In this document: piece by piece, positions 1-10,500 of the stretch | Position numbering within the stretch: the first letter of the stretch is position 1 | How the letters are laid out: each line of letters opens with the position of its first letter | NCBI GenBank assembly: GCA_016235545.1 | Contig: JACRKB010000028.1 | Span: forward strand, 1-54,766 | DNA from: Verrucomicrobiota bacterium | GTDB taxonomy: Bacteria; Verrucomicrobiota; Verrucomicrobiia; Limisphaerales; SXTU01 | Direction: 5' to 3' | DNA: 54,766 nucleotides | Program-made: the position numbers and the translations under genes | Notes under the pieces: model-generated | What the model saw: the letters and a program-made list of their open reading frames with translations, nothing else | Told to the model about the DNA's origin: nothing | Database searches by the model: none

Positions 1-95
1 GAAGGAATTCAACAGCTCTTGGAGGCCAAGAAATCGGAAATTACAGAGGAATCGGTTATTGAAAAGGCGAGCGGTTCAAACAAGCCCGCCAGAGG
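1..95. other. Edge sequence with no assignable gene
   Basis: This stretch lies downstream of the YbaB stop codon at the window edge. Frame 1 of the plus strand is open here but continues as the antisense shadow of YbaB and the sulfatase, so it cannot be called. On the minus strand no start codon is visible. In many bacteria recR follows ybaB, but nothing here allows that to be tested. Confidence 0.3.
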
Positions 96-407
96 CTACA
101 TCATCCCGGGCAGATTAAACCCCTGCGTGACCTTGCCCATCTCGGCGTTGGAAATCTCCTTCGCTTGCAAGAGGGCGTTGTTCGCAGCCGCGAGCACCAT
201 GTCTTCGAGAAGCGACACGTCGGCGGGGTTCACCGCCGCGGGGTCAATCTTGATGGCGGCGAGGGAGCCATCGCACTTCGCGGTGACCTTCACCACACCG
301 CCGCCGCTGGTGGCCTCGACGGTCTTGGCCGCCATGTCACTCTGGACGCGCTCGATCTGCTGCTGCATCCGCGTCGCCTGCTTCATCAGTTTGCCAATGC
401 TCGACAT
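96..407 (-). CDS. ybaB: YbaB/EbfC family nucleoid-associated protein
   Basis: The 103-residue product has the family length and layout: an N-terminal amphipathic helix (SSIGKLMKQATRMQQQIERV), a central Gly-rich beta segment (GGGVVKVTAKCDG) and a C-terminal part ending in FNLPGMM, typical of YbaB/EbfC proteins. The family forms DNA-binding dimers associated with the nucleoid and is often encoded beside dnaX and recR. Neither gene is visible here: the upstream neighbour on the same strand is a sulfatase 50 bp away. The start is the only good ATG and gives full family coverage. Confidence 0.9.
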   Translation of the reverse strand: MSSIGKLMKQATRMQQQIERVQSDMAAKTVEATSGGGVVKVTAKCDGSLAAIKIDPAAVNPADVSLLEDMVLAAANNALLQAKEISNAEMGKVTQGFNLPGMM

Positions 408-456
408 AGTGCGTGGAGGCTTGCAGGTTCGCGCGCGGAGTGCAATCGCCCGGCAT

Positions 457-1950
457 TCACCGGATCTTCTGGTCCGGCAGCTCCTTCTTGATGCCTTCGT
501 CCAGCGGCATCTTGTCCGTGGCGGGGGTGAGACCGGTCTGCTTCAACTGCTTGAGCAGCTCGGCTTGCAGTTCCTTCACCACGCCCGCGTATTTCGGGTT
601 GGCGATGAGGTTGTGCCGCTCGCCGGGGTCGAACTCCATGTTGTAAAGCTCGGCCATGTGGCGGTCGGGAGAGCCGTCGCCGTGCGGGTAGCGGACGTAT
701 TTCCACTGGTCGGTGCGGACGCCACGGACGTTGGGCGTGTAGGGGAACTGCTTCTCGTAGTTGTAATGGTAGAGCCATGACTTGCGCCACGCGGGGTCGC
801 CGCGCTGCACGAGCTTCACCCAGGACTTGCCGTGAAGGTCTTTGAGCGGCGCGGCTCCGCAGAGTTCGAGGAGGCTCGGGGCCATGTCCACGGTGAGGAC
901 TTGTTGCTCGATGACTTTCGGCTTGTCCGTCGCCGTGAGGCCGGGATAGCGCACGACGAGCGGGATGCGGATGCTGGCCTCGTGCATGGTGCGCTTGTCC
1001 ACCATGCCGTGCTCGCCGTTGAGCAGGCCGTTGTCGCCCATGTGGACGATGATGGTGTTGTCCAGCTCGCCGCGCTGCTTGAGGAGTTCGTAGAAGCGGC
1101 CCACGGAATCATCCACACTGCGGATGGTGCCCCAGTAGGCGCGCGTCATGTTGGCGAAGTCCTTCACCGCCTCGGGCCGGCTGTCGGGGAAAACTTTCCG
1201 CCACTCGAAGAGCGGGCCGTAGATGCCGTGCCAGGTGCTGATGCGGTCTTGCAGCCAGAGCGGTTTGTCCGCGAGGCGGAAGGCGCTCTCGGGATATGGA
1301 ATCCAGACGTTGTCGAAGCTGTTCGAGTATTTCGGCTCGGGGAAATAGAAACTGTGCGGCGCCTTGTGGCCGACCATGAGGAGCCACGGCTTGCCGCCGT
1401 GGTCGCGCTTGAGCCAGTCCTCGGCGAGCTGCGTGACGACGTGCGTGTAGTAGCCGGGAATGACCTTGCCGCCCGCGCCGTTTTGGTTCCACTCGGTGTC
1501 GTAGTATTTGCCCTGTCCCTTGTGCGTGGTGAACCAGTTGAAGCCGGGGCGCGGCTTGTCGTTGTCCTCGCCCATGTGCCACTTGCCGAAATAGGCGGTG
1601 TCGTAGCCGGCCGACTGGAGCTGCATCGGGAAGCTGCGGAAGTTCGCGGGATACTCGGTGAAATTGTTCTGCACGCCGTGCGTGTGCGCGTAGACGCCGC
1701 TGAGGATGCTCGCGCGGCTGGGCGAGCACAGCGACGTGGTGCAGAAGGTGTGCTTGAAATACACGCCCTCCTTGCCGAGCCGGTCCATGTGCGGCGTCTT
1801 CAAGTGCGGGTTGCCAGCGAGGCCCAGCGCGTCCCAGCGCTGGTCGTCGGTGAGCATGAAGAGAATGTTGGGTCGCTTTGCGGCGGCGCTGGCGGACAGA
1901 GCTGTGGCCGTAAGGAGCGAAAGGCAGAGGCAGCGGATGAACTTGAGCAT
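457..1950 (-). CDS. Exported sulfatase (formylglycine type)
   Basis: This 497-residue member of the alkaline-phosphatase-like sulfatase family would hydrolyse sulfate esters, probably on sulfated polysaccharides, outside the cytoplasm. Residues 1-24 form a Sec signal peptide ([20 protein letters not shown]). The metal-binding Asp pair is in FMLTDDQRW (about residues 35-36). The core CSPSR (Cys75) is the motif converted to formylglycine in such enzymes. MGDNG and HxxD-like segments follow. The frame is open 38 codons further upstream, but ATG at 1950 directly precedes the signal peptide and is chosen. It shares the motif CTCGCGCC immediately before ATG with two other exported-protein genes in this window. 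The substrate cannot be told from sequence. No anaerobic sulfatase-maturase lies beside it; the next gene is a different type of radical SAM protein. Confidence 0.9.
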   Translation of the reverse strand: MLKFIRCLCLSLLTATALSASAAAKRPNILFMLTDDQRWDALGLAGNPHLKTPHMDRLGKEGVYFKHTFCTTSLCSPSRASILSGVYAHTHGVQNNFTEYPANFRSFPMQLQSAGYDTAYFGKWHMGEDNDKPRPGFNWFTTHKGQGKYYDTEWNQNGAGGKVIPGYYTHVVTQLAEDWLKRDHGGKPWLLMVGHKAPHSFYFPEPKYSNSFDNVWIPYPESAFRLADKPLWLQDRISTWHGIYGPLFEWRKVFPDSRPEAVKDFANMTRAYWGTIRSVDDSVGRFYELLKQRGELDNTIIVHMGDNGLLNGEHGMVDKRTMHEASIRIPLVVRYPGLTATDKPKVIEQQVLTVDMAPSLLELCGAAPLKDLHGKSWVKLVQRGDPAWRKSWLYHYNYEKQFPYTPNVRGVRTDQWKYVRYPHGDGSPDRHMAELYNMEFDPGERHNLIANPKYAGVVKELQAELLKQLKQTGLTPATDKMPLDEGIKKELPDQKIR

Positions 1951-1985
1951 GGCGCGAGTGTGCGGGAAGCGGCGGTAGGATTCAA
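1951..1985 (-). promoter_or_regulatory. Putative leaderless promoter of the sulfatase gene
   Basis: Reading on the minus strand, TTGAAT (1985-1980) is followed by a 17-nt spacer, CACACT (1962-1957), six bases CGCGCC and then ATG. If these are -35 and -10 boxes, transcription would begin at or next to the start codon. The block ACTCGCGCCATG recurs before the genes at 37446 and, with one change, 16802. The boxes are seen in the sequence; their function is inferred. Confidence 0.4.
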
Positions 1986-2038
1986 CCCACGAGCGGAGCC
2001 AGCATGCCAGTCGTGGGCGAGCGGGAGCCGTCCGTTCG

Positions 2039-3340
2039 TTACGGTGAACGGGAACTTGATGCAAACCTCCGCTTCCGTCGCGCCGTCTCCGGCCCCGAAT
2101 ACAACTCAGTGAATAACCACCGCAGTCCCGCCTCCAGCTCTCCCACTGTCATCCGCGCGGGCCGGTAGTTCACATCGAAGAGCGTGCAACCCGGCCAAAA
2201 CTCCTCCAGCAACAACCGCCCCTCCCGCTTCAGCCGCGCATACAGCGGCGTGCCGGGGAACGGCGTCAGCACCGTGCATTGCACCTCCGCCAGCCCCGAC
2301 TCGCGCACGAAATCCCGCACCAGCGAAAACACCTCCGGCGTGTGCGCGTCCAGCCCGAGGATGAAGCACCCGTTTACGCTCACGCCGCGCGCTTGCAGTG
2401 TGTCAATCGCCCGTCGGTAGCGTGGCGCCTGTCGGCGTTTCCACTCCGCCGGGTCCAGCCCCGTGAGGTCGTCCGCCACCGGGCTTTCCATCCCGATGAG
2501 CAACTGCCGGCAGCCTGACTCCGCCAGCAAATCGCACAGCCCCGCGTCCTCCGCCACCGACACATCCGTCTCCGTGAACCAGTGCAGCTCCTCGCCGCGC
2601 AACGCCGTGAGCAACTCCCGCCCCCAGCGCCGGTCGAGGAACGTGTTGTCATCCGCAAACTCGAAGAACGGCTGGCGGAACGAACGCTTCGCCGCGCGAA
2701 TCTCCGCCAGCACCTGCGCCACCGGCTTTTGGTTAAACCGCCGCGTGATGAGCAAACTCGCGCCGCAAAACTCGCACGCGCGCGGACAGCCCCGCGACGT
2801 TTGCACCGTCACGCGGTTGTAAGCCCGGCCTGCCAACAAATCGAATCGTGGCTCCGCGTGAAGCGGCGGCGCGAACACCCCATCTGTCGCACCCAGGTAA
2901 CGCCGTTGCAGCCGCCCCGCCGCCGCATCCCGCACCACCTGCGGCCACGCACCCTCCGCGCCATTCACCACGACCGCGTCGCAGTGCCCCAGCGCCTCCT
3001 CTGGCAACGCCGACACGTGCAGCCCGCCCATCACCACCCGCGTCCCGCGCGCGCGATACCGCGCCGCCACCGCGTAAGCGTCCGCGATGCGCGCCGTCAG
3101 CGACGAGATGCCCACGAGGTCGAACTCCGGCCAGTCCGCGACGCCATCGAGCGCATCCACTTCGAGATACGTCACCTCGTGGCCCGGCGGCGTCAGCCCC
3201 GCCACCGTGAGCAGCCCGAGACTCGGCAGCGACGCGATGACCCGCCCGCGCCGCACCAACCCCGGCAACGTGACGCCCAGCGCCGCCAGCTCGGGGTGGA
3301 ACACCCGCACGCCACTCATCGCGATGAGGCCGATGTTCAT
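2039..3340 (-). CDS. B12-binding-type radical SAM protein
   Basis: The 433-residue protein has a Rossmann-like N-terminal half (about 1-170, with GISS and VMGGLHV segments) resembling cobalamin-binding domains. A radical SAM core follows with the 4Fe-4S cysteines in CPRACEFC (Cys185, 189, 192). The usual DxHxxG cobalamin ligand motif is not evident, so B12 binding is doubtful. The layout of [13 protein letters not shown], then TSRGC, then a TIM-barrel with [11 protein letters not shown] matches the large BchE/Elp3-like class that acts on lipids, hopanoids or natural products. The reaction cannot be named. It lies 88 bp upstream of the sulfatase on the same strand and may be co-transcribed with it. 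Confidence 0.8.
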   Translation of the reverse strand: MNIGLIAMSGVRVFHPELAALGVTLPGLVRRGRVIASLPSLGLLTVAGLTPPGHEVTYLEVDALDGVADWPEFDLVGISSLTARIADAYAVAARYRARGTRVVMGGLHVSALPEEALGHCDAVVVNGAEGAWPQVVRDAAAGRLQRRYLGATDGVFAPPLHAEPRFDLLAGRAYNRVTVQTSRGCPRACEFCGASLLITRRFNQKPVAQVLAEIRAAKRSFRQPFFEFADDNTFLDRRWGRELLTALRGEELHWFTETDVSVAEDAGLCDLLAESGCRQLLIGMESPVADDLTGLDPAEWKRRQAPRYRRAIDTLQARGVSVNGCFILGLDAHTPEVFSLVRDFVRESGLAEVQCTVLTPFPGTPLYARLKREGRLLLEEFWPGCTLFDVNYRPARMTVGELEAGLRWLFTELYSGPETARRKRRFASSSRSP

Positions 3341-3401
3341 GGTGCTGACACGGGCAGGAGGCTTTGCTCTGAGAGCATTCGCCCAACTCGTGCCGTGCTG
3401 C

Positions 3402-4733
3402 TCATGGCTTGGGTGGGCTGGTCGGCAAGCCTCCGAGTGCTGTTTCCACTCGCCCAGCCAGCAACTTCCAGCCTGGCTCTTGTGCCCGCCGCTCCGCCAT
3501 GGCCGCTGCCTTCAGCCCCTGCAAATACAGCTCGTTGCGACGCAGCCATTCCTGCCCCTCGGGCAGCCGCACCAAGCCATCCAACATCGTCACGAACCCT
3601 TCCGGCTTTGCCGAGTAAACCCAACTCCCATGTTCCACCCACTCGATGAACTTCACTCGGTCGTGCTGGTCCCTGGGTGCCCCATGCTTGTGGCCGCTGT
3701 GCGCAACCATCTCGTCGAGCTTCTTGAACATCACCTGCCGCACCCACGCCGGGTCCGTTGGCTGGAGCACGCCGATGACACCTGGTAATTGCTCAAACGT
3801 CGCGCGCTCGAAGGTCTTGGGCGGCAGCGGCACAGCGGGTGCAAAATCCCCCGGCTGCTGCCCGGCCAAGTAGTCCACCGCCTCGCGATACTTGCCGGAT
3901 TCCACGAGCCGCCGTGCCTTCGCCGTTCGCGCTACCTCCATCTGCGGACCGCACGCCACCGCACCCCATGCCACCGCCAGTCCGACCAGCAAGCTCACCG
4001 GCACACGGGCTGGCTGCTGCACCGGGAGCCCACGCACCCCTTTGGGTCGAATCAGAAAAACGGCCAGCAACGCTAGCGGGGTGCCGTAGAGCGCTGCGCC
4101 CATCGCGGTGTTGAGCGCGACCAGAAGAATCTCCTCTTCGGGTGAGTTTCGCATGCCACCCATCGCTGACATGATGGATTTGGAAAACGCAGGGCTGAAG
4201 ATTCCCACGACAAAGACTTCGACGCCCGCCGCCAACAACACCCACATCAACGCCGCGTAAAACGGAGCGCCACAAAGCACTTGAAGCACGCGCCCCATCA
4301 ACAACACCCGCCACAGCGAGACCACGCCCAGCAACGCAACGTTCACCTGCGTCGCCGACACGCTGTCGAGGAAACGTTCGACCGGCAGCGCGTAAAGCCA
4401 CGCGATGGGAGCCGTCAGCCAGAACAAGCCCATGAAGCACCGCCAGCCCGCGAAGAATTCGGCCTCCGTCCGGTCCTCTACGCCCATCCGCCAGCGTGCG
4501 AGCCACCCGTAAGCCACGCCATACAGCCACGTGCCCGACACTAGCGAGAAGAGCAGCGACGCGAACACCCAGCGCAACACGTCATCGCCAATGAACGTCT
4601 GGTCGTAGTTGCGCGGGATGGTGGTGAGGAGCACGAGCACCAGCCCGGTGACGAACGCGGCGCGGGATTGCGCCGCGTCGTGGATGGCTCCGGCGTGACC
4701 GCTGAGATACAGGAGAATAGTCCGCGCGCTCAT
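3402..4733 (-). CDS. Polytopic membrane protein of unknown function
   Basis: The product is about 443 residues. The first two thirds hold roughly six hydrophobic segments, for example TGLVLVLLTTIP, LLFSLVSGTWLYGVAYGWL, LLGVVSLWRVLLMGRVLQVL, YAALMWVLLAAGVEVFVVGI and VSLLVGLAVAWGAVACG. The last about 170 residues are soluble and charged, with a TPR-like phrase (RRLVESGKYREAVDYLAGQQ) suggesting one or two helical repeats. A multi-span membrane domain near the N-terminus resembles Yip1-like proteins, but no diagnostic motif was recognised. ATG at 4733 (MSARTILL) is preferred over ATG 14 codons upstream because the hydrophilic extension looks non-native. It lies between the PSD1 gene and the radical SAM gene on the same strand. 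Confidence 0.6.
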   Translation of the reverse strand: MSARTILLYLSGHAGAIHDAAQSRAAFVTGLVLVLLTTIPRNYDQTFIGDDVLRWVFASLLFSLVSGTWLYGVAYGWLARWRMGVEDRTEAEFFAGWRCFMGLFWLTAPIAWLYALPVERFLDSVSATQVNVALLGVVSLWRVLLMGRVLQVLCGAPFYAALMWVLLAAGVEVFVVGIFSPAFSKSIMSAMGGMRNSPEEEILLVALNTAMGAALYGTPLALLAVFLIRPKGVRGLPVQQPARVPVSLLVGLAVAWGAVACGPQMEVARTAKARRLVESGKYREAVDYLAGQQPGDFAPAVPLPPKTFERATFEQLPGVIGVLQPTDPAWVRQVMFKKLDEMVAHSGHKHGAPRDQHDRVKFIEWVEHGSWVYSAKPEGFVTMLDGLVRLPEGQEWLRRNELYLQGLKAAAMAERRAQEPGWKLLAGRVETALGGLPTSPPKP

Positions 4734-4803
4734 GATTCTGCGCCGGAGCGTGCCGGAAAGACCGGCCCGATTCAACCTGGACTCCGCCCAAGGCCCACGC
4801 TCC

Positions 4804-7392
4804 TCAGTTCAAGTAGATGAACTCGTTGGCCGCGAGCAGCGACTGGCAGAGCACGGCCCACGCGGACGGGCTGGCGGCGGAGTCAGGCTTGAAGTCGGCG
4901 AGGAACTTTTTCGCCCGGACGAGCTCCTTCGCGGTTGGCGGGCGGGCGTAGGCTTTCAGGTAGGCGAGCTCAAGGCGGCGCGCGTCGTCGTTGGAGGACG
5001 CGAGCAACGCGGCGGCAAACTTCTCCGCCGACTTCCCCACGAGGTTGCTGTTCATCATCAGGAGCGCCTGCGGGGCGACGACGGTCGCGTTGCGGTTGCC
5101 GTTGGGCACGGCGGGGTCGGGGAAGTCGAACTGCTCGAAGAGGTCATAGACGTTGTTCCGCACGACGGGGAGGTAGAGCGCGCGGCGTGGGCTGTCGTAG
5201 GTGGTCGCGTCCTTCGAGGTGTGGTTGAAGAAGAACTCGCGGTTCTTCACGGGGATGGTCTTGCCACCCATCGCCCGGTCGAGCGCGCCGGCGACGAACA
5301 GGACGGCGTCGCGGACCTCCTCGGCTTCGAGACGGCGGATGGGGAAGTGCGCGAGCAGCTTGTTCTCCGGGTCCGCGAGCGCGGCGCGGGAAGAGTGTTC
5401 AGTGTTCAGTTTCCAGTTTTCAGTGAGGCGACCGGACGGCTTGCTCCCTGCTGAATGCTGAACACTGGATACTGAATACTGGCTTGCTCGCTGATACGTC
5501 GCTGAGTTCATCACCAGCCGGTGCATCGCCTTCACGCTCCAACCCTCCGCGATGAAGCGGAGCGCAAGCCAGTCGAGCAGTTCCGGATGCGAAGGCCGTT
5601 CGCCGAGCACGCCGAAGTTGTCCGTGCTCGCGACGAGACCTTGCCCAAAATGCCAGCGCCAGATGCGGTTCACCATGACGCGCGCGGTGAGCGGGTGGTC
5701 AGGGCTGGCGAGCCACTGTGCGAGTTCGAGGCGGCCGCTTTGCTTCTCCGGCATCTCGGAGCGCAGGCTCGCCACCTGCATCACCTGCGGGAAACCACGC
5801 GGGACAGGCTTGCCAAGCGTGAGATGGCTGCCGCGGATGTGGACGGGCAACGTCATCACCACGTTCGTTGAGTCAGTCACGCCCATCGTGCTGGGCAGCT
5901 CCGGCGCGGCGTCCTCCAGCTTCTTGAGGTCGGCTCGGAGCTGCTTCAGTTCCGCGACCGTGTTCGTCGGATACTGGGTCTCAGCGTTCTTGGGCACTTC
6001 CTTCAAACCCTTGTCCGTGACGAGCGATTTGTTGGCCGTCGCGACGAGCTTGGCGATGACTGCCTGCTGCTCCGCCACCTTCTTCTGGTGCGCTTCCACC
6101 ACCGCGCGCTCGGCGGGCGTGGCGACTTCCGGCTCGTGCCACTTCGCGAGGGTCTTCAAGTCGTCCATCGTGCGCGTGCTCTTGAAGATGGCGGCCAGCG
6201 CGTAGTAATCCGCCGTGGGCACGGGGTCGAACTTGTGGTCGTGGCAGCGCGCACAGCCGAAGGTCATGCCCAGAAAAGCCCGGCCCAGCGTCTCGATTTG
6301 CTCGTCTATCAGGTCCATCTCCAGCTTCACCTTGTCCGGCTCGGCCAGCAGCTTCGGGCCAATGCTCAGGAAGCCTAGCGCCGTCAACTGCTCGTGCCGC
6401 TGCGGCGTGCCAACGGAGGGCAGCAGGTCGCCCGCGATCTGTTCCTGCACGAAGCGGTCGTAGGGCTTGTCCGCGTTGAAGGAGTTCACCACGTAGTCGC
6501 GGTAGCGCCACGAGTTGCCGAAGGCGACGTTCTCATCGAGGCCGTTCGAGTCGGCGTAGCGCGCCACGTCGAGCCAGTGCCGGCCCCAGCGCTCACCGTA
6601 ACCAGGCGTGTTGAGCAGGCGGTCAACGACCTTGGCGAACGCATCCGGGGACTTGTCCGCGAGGAACGCGTCCACTTCCTCCGGAGTCGGCGGCAGGCCT
6701 GTGAGGTCGTAGGTGGCGCGGCGGAGGAGCGAACGCCGGTCAGCGGGCGGGGCAGCGGTGAGTTTCTTCTCGGCGAGCCTGGCGTTGATGAACGCATCCA
6801 GCGTGGAGGAGTGATTAGTAATGAGTAATTGAGCGCTTAGTCGGAAGGCGGCCGACGCGCGCGCGGCTTTCGCACCACTTGCTTCCTTGCCAATTACTTT
6901 CTCCTCCCGCAGCGGCTGGAAGGCCCAGAACTGCCGGCCTTCCTCCACGCTGAGACCGCGCTTCGCGGTGGACTGCGCGATGGCCTCCGTGCGCGGGTCG
7001 GGCGCGCCGAGTTTCACCCATTGCTCCAGATCGCGCACCTGGTCCGGCGGAAGCGGACTCTTCGGCGGCATCTGGAGGTCGCGGTTCTTGTAGCGCACAG
7101 CCTCAATGAGTTTGGACTTCTCCGGATCGCCGGGGACGAGCACCGGGCCGGCGTCGCCGCCCTTGAGCAAGCCGTCGCGTGTGTCGAGCGTGAGGCCGCC
7201 CTTGCTCTTCTTCGCCGCCGCGCTGTGGCACTCGTAGCAGCGCTCGGCCAGCACGGGACGGATTTTCTTCTCGAAGAAATCCAGTTGTTCGCGAGGAAGT
7301 TCTGCACCCTGCGCCCCCAACCCGGCCAACCCGGCCACCGCGCAAAGCAGCAGCCGTTGTGATGCGGATTTGGTTGGAAGCACGAGATTCAT
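4804..7392 (-). CDS. Planctomycete cytochrome c / DUF1549 / DUF1553 (PSD1) protein
   Basis: The 862-residue exported protein has a signal peptide at about 1-28. A PSCyt1 heme domain follows (CYECH, with the SKGGLTLDTRDGLLKGG phrase). Next come a DUF1549 region (TYDLTGLPPTPEEVDAFL, GERWGRHWLDVARYADSNG, and CARCHDHKFDP, a second possible heme site) and a C-terminal DUF1553/PSD1 region (NRIWRWHFGQGLV, GERPSHPELLDWLA). These proteins are hallmarks of Planctomycetota and Verrucomicrobiota and are thought to act in extracytoplasmic polysaccharide oxidation. Two stretches do not belong to the family: about 30 residues encoded by a heptamer foldback at 5396-5482, and a short run (LLITNHSS) encoded by heptamers at 6810-6830. 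Both keep the frame open. The DUF1501 partner that usually follows is absent. Confidence 0.88.
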   Translation of the reverse strand: MNLVLPTKSASQRLLLCAVAGLAGLGAQGAELPREQLDFFEKKIRPVLAERCYECHSAAAKKSKGGLTLDTRDGLLKGGDAGPVLVPGDPEKSKLIEAVRYKNRDLQMPPKSPLPPDQVRDLEQWVKLGAPDPRTEAIAQSTAKRGLSVEEGRQFWAFQPLREEKVIGKEASGAKAARASAAFRLSAQLLITNHSSTLDAFINARLAEKKLTAAPPADRRSLLRRATYDLTGLPPTPEEVDAFLADKSPDAFAKVVDRLLNTPGYGERWGRHWLDVARYADSNGLDENVAFGNSWRYRDYVVNSFNADKPYDRFVQEQIAGDLLPSVGTPQRHEQLTALGFLSIGPKLLAEPDKVKLEMDLIDEQIETLGRAFLGMTFGCARCHDHKFDPVPTADYYALAAIFKSTRTMDDLKTLAKWHEPEVATPAERAVVEAHQKKVAEQQAVIAKLVATANKSLVTDKGLKEVPKNAETQYPTNTVAELKQLRADLKKLEDAAPELPSTMGVTDSTNVVMTLPVHIRGSHLTLGKPVPRGFPQVMQVASLRSEMPEKQSGRLELAQWLASPDHPLTARVMVNRIWRWHFGQGLVASTDNFGVLGERPSHPELLDWLALRFIAEGWSVKAMHRLVMNSATYQRASQYSVSSVQHSAGSKPSGRLTENWKLNTEHSSRAALADPENKLLAHFPIRRLEAEEVRDAVLFVAGALDRAMGGKTIPVKNREFFFNHTSKDATTYDSPRRALYLPVVRNNVYDLFEQFDFPDPAVPNGNRNATVVAPQALLMMNSNLVGKSAEKFAAALLASSNDDARRLELAYLKAYARPPTAKELVRAKKFLADFKPDSAASPSAWAVLCQSLLAANEFIYLN
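5396..5482. repeat. In-frame heptamer foldback inside the PSD1 gene
   Basis: The left arm is four 7-nt units (TGTTCAG, TGTTCAG, TTTCCAG, TTTTCAG; 5396-5423). The right arm is the inverted counterpart (CTGAATG, CTGAACA, CTGGATA, CTGAATA; 5451-5478), with a 27-nt GC-rich loop. It lies within the coding sequence and is translated on the minus strand as a Ser/Gln/Thr-rich insertion between YQRAS and ADPENKLLAHFP. Confidence 0.85.
6810..6830. repeat. Short heptamer tract inside the PSD1 gene
   Basis: Three tandem 7-nt units (AGTGATT, AGTAATG, AGTAATT) form an AT-rich island in a GC-rich gene. On the minus strand they encode LLITNHS in the linker between the cytochrome and DUF1549 domains. Confidence 0.7.
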
Positions 7393-7595
7393 CGGGAACG
7401 CGGGGAGTAGGACTTTGCCAGGCCCCGGGCAATTCACGGGGTGCATCCGCCTTCCGGGGCACGATCTGAGCAGGCCCGATGGCCGGGAAATGCTCTGACC
7501 GCGCTCGCTTTTTTTCCGGTCCCGAGCTATCAGACAGGCAACGCACGGCCCTGATTGCTTTGCCGCGACGGTCCGCTGTTGATCTCAGCCAGCGC

Positions 7596-10500
7596 ATGAA
7601 TCGTATCCTCACCGGCCTCCTCGGTCTGGGCTGCCTCGTTCTCGCCGGGGCGCAACCTGCGGCCGCGCAGACCATCACCACCACTGCCGGCACCGGCACG
7701 GCCAGTTCCACGGGCGATGGCGCATCCGCCGCCAGCGCCACTCTCAACGTCCCCTACCACGTCGTCGTGGACGCTGCTGGCAACCGGTTCATCGCCGAGC
7801 AGGCCGGTCACCGCATCCGTCGCGTGGACGCGGTGACGGGGAACATCTCCACCTTCGCCGGCACCGGCACGGCTGGCTTCAACGGGGACGGTGGCCCGGC
7901 GGCCGCTGCGCAGCTCAACAGCCCCAACGGCATCTGGATCGACAGCTTCAACGGCGATCTCATCATCGCCGACACCGGCAACCATCGAGTCCGCCGGGTG
8001 GTGGCCGCCACCGGCAATCTCATCACAGTGGCGGGCGACGGCACCGCCGGCAACGGTGGCGACAACGGCCCCGCCACCGCAGCGCAATTGAACGGCCCGT
8101 TCAGCGTCGTGGTGCAGGCAAATGGCAACATCCTGATCACCGATCAGAACAACAACCGCATCCGCTGCGTGGTCGCTCTCACCGGCAACCTCGTCCCCTT
8201 CGCGGGCACGGGAGTGGCGGGTTTCGCAGGCGAGGGAACCTCGGTCGCGCAGGCGCAAATGCGCCGGCCCAGCGGCATCACTATCCTCGCGCCGGACACC
8301 GTCTGCTTCACGGACACCGACAACCATCGCGTCCGCCGCATCGTCGCCGGGATCATCACAACCGTCGCTGGCAACGGGACTGCGGGTTTTGGCGGCGACG
8401 GCACGGCCGCCACCAGTTCCCAACTGAACTCCCCTGCTGGCGTGGCGATCCATCCCAACGGCTCGGTCTTCATCGCTGACACTGCCAACCAACGCATCCG
8501 GGTGGTGGGCACCGACGGGATCATCTCCACTTTCGCCGGCACGGGCGTGGCCGGTTCGAGCGGCGATGGTGGTCCCGCCACGGCCGCGCTGCTGAGGTTG
8601 CCGCACGGGATGGCCTTCGACAGCGGCACGAATCTCCATTTCGCCGACCGTGACAACCAAAAGGTCCGCCGCATCGGCGCGCCCTTGCCTGGCGTCCCGC
8701 CGGGCATCGCAGCGCAGCCGCAGCCCGCCTCGCAGGCCGTGGGCGCGAGCGTCTCGCTCTCCGTGACGGCCAGCGGCACCGCGCCACTGAGCTATCAATG
8801 GTTTTTCACGAACGGTCCCGTGGCCGGCGCGACCAGCCCCACGCTGACTTTCGTCAGCGCCCAGCTCGTGAACTCGGGCAACTATTTCGTCACCGTCACC
8901 AACGCCTTCGGCACCATCACCAGCGCGGCGGCGCTGCTCACGATCACAAACTCCACCGTGCCTCCCCCTCCGCCGAGCACCAACACGCCGCCAACGATCA
9001 CCACCGGGCCAGCAAGCCAGTCCGTTTCCCGCAGCAACAACGTGACCTTCGCCGTGGTCGCCGCCGGCTCGCCGCCGCTGGCCTATCAGTGGTTCTTCAA
9101 CTCCAATCTCATCAGCGGGGCGATCTCTTCGAGCCTCACGCTCACCAATGTCCAGACTGGCGCGGCCGGCGGCTACTTCGTCGTCGTGACGAACAGCTTC
9201 GGCAGCGCCACCAGCAGCGTCGCCACGCTCACCGTGTTGCTGACGCCCTTCATCACGGCGCAGCCAACGAACCTCACTGTGGCCGCCGGGAGCGCCGCCA
9301 CCTTCACAGTCGCTGCGGAAGGCACGCCGCCGCTGTCCTATCAATGGCGCTTCAATGGCGCGGACCTCCCCGGGGCCATCGCGCCGACGCTGGTGCTGGC
9401 CAGCGCACAGTCCGCCAACGCGGGCAGTTACTCCGTCCTCATCAGCAACCCGAACGGCAGCACGCCCAGCTCGAACGCGGTGCTCACCGTCAACTCACCG
9501 CCTGCGATTCTGGTCCAGCCGGCCAGCCGTGTTGCCACCGTCGCCTCGCCGGTCGCCTTCAGCGTGGGAGTGGGGGGCACCGCGCCCTTCACCTACCAGT
9601 GGCGTTTCAACGGCTCCGCCATTGCCGCCGCCACCGGCGCGAGCCACACCATCCCGGGCGTGGTCGGCACGCACGCCGGCGTGTATTCGGTGTTTGTCAC
9701 GAACGCCGTCGGCTCCGCCACCAGCGCCAGCGCCGCGCTCACCGTCATCCCAGCCCGGGTGCTCTCGCCGTGGGGCGCGTCCGCCGGTGGCCCCGGCCCG
9801 GATGGAGGCAACGCGGTGGCTGTGGACAACAACGGAAACGCGTTTGTGGCCGGCTACTTCACGGGCACCGCCACCTTCGGCACCAACCAGCTCGTGAGCA
9901 CCGGGGCGCGCGACGGTTTCCTCGCCAGATATGATCCCGCCGGCCAGTTGCTTTGGGTGCGCCGCTTCGGCGGCACAGGCTTCGACGATGTCAGCGCGCT
10001 GGCGCTGGACTCCAGCGGGAACTGCTACCTCGCCGGCAGCTTCGAGGGCGTCGCCGAGTTCGGCTCCGCCACGCTCACCAATTCCAACACATCCTCGTTC
10101 ACCGATGCCTTTCTCGCGAAGTTCAACTCCGGCGGCACAAATGTCTGGGCGCGCGCGCTGGGCGTCTCCGATGCAAACGACCTCGGCAGTGCCGTGGGCG
10201 TGGACGGCGCGGGAAATGTGTTCATCGCCGGCCTCTCGGTGCTGGCCAGCTTCAACGGAGTGACGCTCACGAACCACGGGCGCATCTTCCTCGCCAAGTA
10301 TGACAACGCCGGCACCCCGCAGTGGGCGCGCAAGGCCGGCGGCGGCCCCGGCGGTCAGTTCGACCAGGCCACCGCGCTGGCCGCCGACTTTGCGGGCAAC
10401 GTCTTCCTCGCTGGCGTGTTTGCCAGCGCGGCGGCCACCTTCGATGGCGCGCCGCCGCTGGCCAGCCGCGGCGGCACGGACGCATTTCTCGCGCGCTTCG

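Noticed and set aside
1951-2064. N-terminal extension of the first sulfatase by 38 residues
   Set aside because: The extension has no signal peptide and would bury the real one; it also covers the promoter-like boxes shared with other genes.
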